This document shows positions 63,159 to 64,000 of a stretch of 64,000 nt of DNA, piece by piece. Position 1 is the stretch's first letter, and each line of letters opens with the position of its first letter. Below the pieces are notes generated by a model. The model did no database searches. It was not told where the DNA came from and was given only the letters and a program-made list of their open reading frames with translations. A program made the position numbers and the translations under genes. The DNA comes from Alphaproteobacteria bacterium. GTDB taxonomy: Bacteria; Pseudomonadota; Alphaproteobacteria; Micropepsales; Micropepsaceae. The DNA is taken from the NCBI GenBank assembly GCA_025350465.1, contig JANXXU010000048.1, positions 186,001-250,000 of the forward strand, given 5' to 3'.

Positions 63159-63551
63159 TCGCGAACGGGTCGACCCCAAAGTTATTTCTTCGTTAGGTTA
63201 AGTCGCATCAGTCTTCTTTGGGGATAATTATTCTGCTGCCGCAACAGTCAGAATTTCCGGGGCGATTGGTCGAGTTCCAAGGGCAGGACTGCGACGTCGC
63301 TCTTGGAGAGAGAATTGGGCGAACTCGCGCATTCCGGGTAACCGGCGATGTGTCAAGCCTCTCTTACGGCGTCTTCGAGCCGATTGTGTACGTCGAAACA
63401 CTTGTCCTGGCGCCTAATGGAGCGCCCATAGAATTAGCGAAGCATCTTCGCAAATGCTCAAGCCCTTGTGGAAATCACTAAATTTTGCCACCTATAGTAG
63501 GTTGGGGATGGCCCAAGAATACCGGTTGGGCTGATAAGAGCTTTAAAATCA
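63159..63551. other. Intergenic region between mucR and nrdR
   Basis: The region is less G+C-rich than the neighbouring genes. A plus-strand frame of 87 codons (63218-63481) begins with TTG without a good ribosome site and shows no family resemblance. I treat it as doubtful. No hairpin terminator or RNA gene was recognised. Confidence 0.35.
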
Positions 63552-64000
63552 ATGCGTTGCCCATTTTGCCAACATGATGACACGCAGGTCAAAGACAGTC
63601 GGCCTACTGAAGACAACGCTGCGATTAGGCGACGTCGCGTGTGCCCTGCCTGTGGCGCGCGTTTTACGACGTTTGAGCGCGTTCAGTTGCGCGATCTGAT
63701 CGTCATAAAGAAGAGCGGGCGCCGGGTTCCGTTCGACCGTGACAAACTGATGCGCTCAATTCAGCACGCAATTCGCAAACGTCCAGTGGAACCGGAGCGC
63801 GTCGAGCGAATGGTCAACGGCATAGTGCGCCGGCTCGAGAGTTCCGGCGAAACGGAAATTCAATCGACTGCGATCGGCGAGTTGGTCATGCAAGGGCTAG
63901 GGAACCTCGATACCGTCGCGTACGTGCGCTTTGCGTCTGTTTATAAGAATTTCCGAGAAGCCAAAGACTTTGAAAATATTATCGGTCAACTAAACGAGCC
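63552..64000 (+). CDS. nrdR: Transcriptional repressor NrdR, truncated by the right edge
   Basis: At least 149 codons are present and the gene runs off the window, probably by only a few residues. The zinc ribbon has Cys pairs in [13 protein letters not shown] and [13 protein letters not shown]. The ATP-cone follows with [24 protein letters not shown] and [14 protein letters not shown]. It represses ribonucleotide reductase genes when bound to nucleotides. Its own promoter is not obvious in the 490 bases upstream. Confidence 0.94.
   Translation, partial: MRCPFCQHDDTQVKDSRPTEDNAAIRRRRVCPACGARFTTFERVQLRDLIVIKKSGRRVPFDRDKLMRSIQHAIRKRPVEPERVERMVNGIVRRLESSGETEIQSTAIGELVMQGLGNLDTVAYVRFASVYKNFREAKDFENIIGQLNE

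Noticed and set aside
63218-63481. 87-codon plus-strand frame between mucR and nrdR
   Set aside because: It needs a TTG start with no good ribosome site and lacks recognisable features; left as doubtful intergenic sequence.

Overview
The window is 64 kb of a G+C-rich chromosome from an alphaproteobacterium. The evidence is 5-aminolevulinate synthase (the C4 haem route) with a perfect FNR-type box upstream, a Ros/MucR regulator, an LdtR-like MarR regulator, a PdhS/PleC-like kinase, and a chemotaxis operon in nearly the Caulobacter che1 order. I cannot resolve the genus. No rRNA, tRNA, CRISPR array or intact transposase was seen.

Layout. 0-9 kb: a cut-off secreted protein, a small anchored protein with Pro/Thr repeats, a glutamine-synthetase-like ligase, a sensor kinase followed by a degenerate HPt protein, aminopeptidase N and small unknowns. 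9-20 kb: two unknown proteins, an RND efflux pair with a divergent MarR regulator, two paired acyl-CoA dehydrogenases, and an operon of pyroglutamyl peptidase, a PCMT-like methyltransferase and a membrane protein. 20-23 kb: an ICMT-like methyltransferase, a YjbR protein, and a VOC protein divergent from a TetR regulator with a clear operator. 23-30 kb: a chemotaxis operon (receptor, STAS, cheY, cheA, cheW, cheR, cheY, cheD) with no cheB. 30-38 kb: a LysR regulator divergent from a mitochondrial-type aconitase, an Ada-AlkA fusion, and a two-gene Gram-negative sortase system (vWA substrate ending LPQTDAG plus a class GN sortase).

38-42.5 kb: a UPF0178 protein and a flavoprotein, then a decayed accessory patch. 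The patch holds a duplicated Sel1-repeat protein of lower G+C, a possible tyrosine-recombinase tail, a frameshifted glutathione S-transferase relic, and three related TTCG-loop hairpins at its edges. 42.5-54.4 kb is housekeeping: RecQ, DusA, a TauE/SafE permease, phosphomannomutase, a membrane retropepsin-like protease, siroheme/cobalamin methyltransferase, an MFS transporter, the N-degron leucyltransferase Bpt, and MotB.

54.4-64 kb: a flavin reductase and a hydroxyacid dehydrogenase, hemB, a distal valine-degradation cluster (isobutyryl-CoA dehydrogenase, HIBYL-CoA hydrolase, 3-hydroxyisobutyrate dehydrogenase), an LdtR-like regulator, hemA with its FNR box, mucR, and an almost complete nrdR cut by the right edge.

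The most notable items are the sortase and its single dedicated substrate, the FNR box and -10 spacing at hemA, the HPt protein with Arg at the phospho-acceptor position, the che operon missing cheB, and the hairpin-bounded relic island. All functions are inferred from sequence; no database search was run.
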